The notes beneath the pieces are model-generated. The model searched no databases and had not been told where the DNA came from. It was given only the letters and a program-made list of their open reading frames with translations. A stretch of 64,000 nt of DNA. It comes from Mycolicibacterium sp. CR10 (GTDB lineage: Bacteria; Actinomycetota; Actinomycetes; Mycobacteriales; Mycobacteriaceae). The stretch is taken from positions 235,010 to 299,009 of the forward strand of contig NZ_STGE01000024.1 of NCBI RefSeq assembly GCF_005222675.1, given 5' to 3'. This document shows, piece by piece, positions 63,046 through 64,000 of this stretch (its first letter is position 1; the number at the start of each line of letters is the position of its first letter). Made by a program: the position numbers and the translations under genes.

Positions 63046-63886
63046 ACTTCCCGAGGTCGAGGTCGTTCGTCGCGGACTGCAGGCGCACGTCACCGACAAG
63101 ACCATCATGGCCGTCCGCGTCCACCACCCCCGCGCTGTACGGCGTCACGAGGCCGGAGCGGGCGATCTGACGGCCCGACTGCTCGGAGCCTCGATCACCG
63201 GAACCGGCCGCCGCGGAAAGTATCTGTGGCTGACCCTGGAGGAGAAGGCTGCGTTGGTGGTGCACCTGGGGATGAGCGGGCAGATGCTGCTCGGTGCCGT
63301 GCCCAACGAGAACCACCTGCGGATCGCCGCACTGCTCGACGACGGAACCACGCTGAGTTTCGTCGACCAGCGAACATTCGGGGGCTGGATGCTCGCCGAT
63401 CTGATCACCGTCGACGGTACCGAGGTGCCGACGCCGGTCGCGCACATCGCACGCGATCCGCTGGACCCGCTGTTCAACCGGAACGCTGTCGTTACGGTGT
63501 TGCGGCAGAAGCACTCTGAGATCAAACGGCAACTGCTGAATCAGGCCGTCGTCTCGGGAATCGGCAACATCTACGCGGATGAGGCGCTGTGGCGGGCCAA
63601 GGTCAACGGCGCCCGGCTTGCCTCGGGTCTGCCCAGGAAGAAGCTCGCCGAGGTGCTCGACGCGGCCGCCGAGGTGATGACCGATGCGCTGGAACAGGGC
63701 GGCACCTCGTTCGACTCGCTCTATGTCAACGTCAACGGCGAGTCCGGCTACTTCGACCGGTCGCTGGACGCCTACGGTCGCGAGGGTGAGCCGTGCCGGC
63801 GCTGCGGTGCGGTGATGCGCCGGGAAAAGTTCATGAACCGCTCGTCGTTCTATTGCCCCAGATGCCAGCCTCGCCCCCGCGGCTGA
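63038..63886 (+). CDS. mutM: Formamidopyrimidine-DNA glycosylase MutM
   Basis: Excises 8-oxoguanine and formamidopyrimidines. 282 residues starting [14 protein letters not shown], where Pro2 is the catalytic nucleophile and Glu3 is conserved. The helix-two-turn-helix ([17 protein letters not shown]) and the C-terminal zinc finger (CRRCGAV ... FYCPRCQ) are present. Also called fpg. Together with mutT1 in this window it belongs to the 8-oxoguanine defence. Confidence 0.97.
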   Translation: MPELPEVEVVRRGLQAHVTDKTIMAVRVHHPRAVRRHEAGAGDLTARLLGASITGTGRRGKYLWLTLEEKAALVVHLGMSGQMLLGAVPNENHLRIAALLDDGTTLSFVDQRTFGGWMLADLITVDGTEVPTPVAHIARDPLDPLFNRNAVVTVLRQKHSEIKRQLLNQAVVSGIGNIYADEALWRAKVNGARLASGLPRKKLAEVLDAAAEVMTDALEQGGTSFDSLYVNVNGESGYFDRSLDAYGREGEPCRRCGAVMRREKFMNRSSFYCPRCQPRPRG

Positions 63887-63974
63887 TTCCCTCCGCCGGA
63901 ATTGGGTTCCACGCGGTGTGCACTCGGGCGGATTCATACGGTCAGTGCAACATCCAGTGATTTGAGGGGTTGCT

Positions 63975-64000
63975 ATGCCGTCAGGGTTTCCGGTTCCGCG
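63975..64000 (+). CDS. Possible 5' end of a further gene, cut by the window edge
   Basis: ATG 63975 follows GAGGGG at ribosome-site distance and starts MPSGFPVP before the window ends. Too little is visible to name it. The preceding 88 bases after mutM show nothing else I recognise. Confidence 0.4.

Overview
The window reads as a mycobacterial chromosome segment, most likely from a fast-growing Mycolicibacterium. The DNA is GC-rich, many genes start with GTG, and the gene order follows from memory the Mycobacterium tuberculosis stretch ligA (Rv3014c) to fpg/mutM (Rv2924c). It carries hallmark mycobacterial genes: a lysine-rich-tail HupB, SepIVA, LppZ, the DoxX of the SodA/SseA complex, FbiD and the essential VKOR/DsbA pair. 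No insertion sequence, prophage, CRISPR array or rRNA operon was seen; two tRNA genes are present.

Layout. 1-8.2 kb is partly accessory: the end of a diguanylate cyclase, an acyl-CoA ligase, a YjbR protein, ligA, then an SbnA-like PLP enzyme divergent from a GNAT acetyltransferase and an MFS exporter. 8.2-13.5 kb holds an ACT protein, gatC-gatA-pfkA-gatB. 13.5-17.5 kb holds an orphan PrrB-like sensor kinase, lppZ, doxX and cfp6. 17.5-25.4 kb is branched-chain and serine biosynthesis: ilvB-ilvN-ilvC behind a leader peptide and attenuator, a phytoene-desaturase-like enzyme, then serA-leuB. 25.4-33.6 kb holds a small membrane protein, an MFS protein, an FAH hydrolase, gltX, tRNA-Gln and tRNA-Glu, an IclR regulator divergent from leuC-leuD, and hupB. 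33.7-48.6 kb holds mutT1, ppk, fbiD, gpsA, a cystathionine-lyase-like gene, ddl, a DUF3515 protein, an Lrp/AsnC-domain protein, thiL, ung, rpmB, a DAK-domain protein, recG and an HNH nuclease. 48.6-52.5 kb is an accessory operon: DyP peroxidase, PCuAC copper chaperone, PepSY membrane protein and a His-rich membrane protein. 52.6-64 kb returns to the core: aldo-keto reductase, lipN, dsbA-like, VKOR, pca, rsmD, coaD, sepIVA, DUF177, rnc, mutM.

Linked functions. ilvBNC, leuB, leuCD and the IclR regulator cover valine/leucine/isoleucine synthesis with two visible controls, attenuation at ilvB and a palindromic operator at iclR-leuC. gltX, tRNA-Gln and gatCAB together make Gln-tRNA by the transamidation route. 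DsbA-like and VKOR form an oxidative folding pair.

Main unusual points. (1) A roughly 36-nt repeat is inserted in gatC (two units), ilvB (one) and the 3' end of pca (two), read in three different frames; at pca it abuts an rsmD gene with no standard start codon at its expected 5' end. (2) The SbnA-like/GNAT/MFS island has a two-hairpin leader and a thrice-repeated 9-mer in its divergent promoter. (3) The DyP/PCuAC/PepSY operon has a perfect palindrome in its promoter. (4) coaD and sepIVA are adjacent, whereas M. tuberculosis has its large PDIM/phenolic-glycolipid locus between them.
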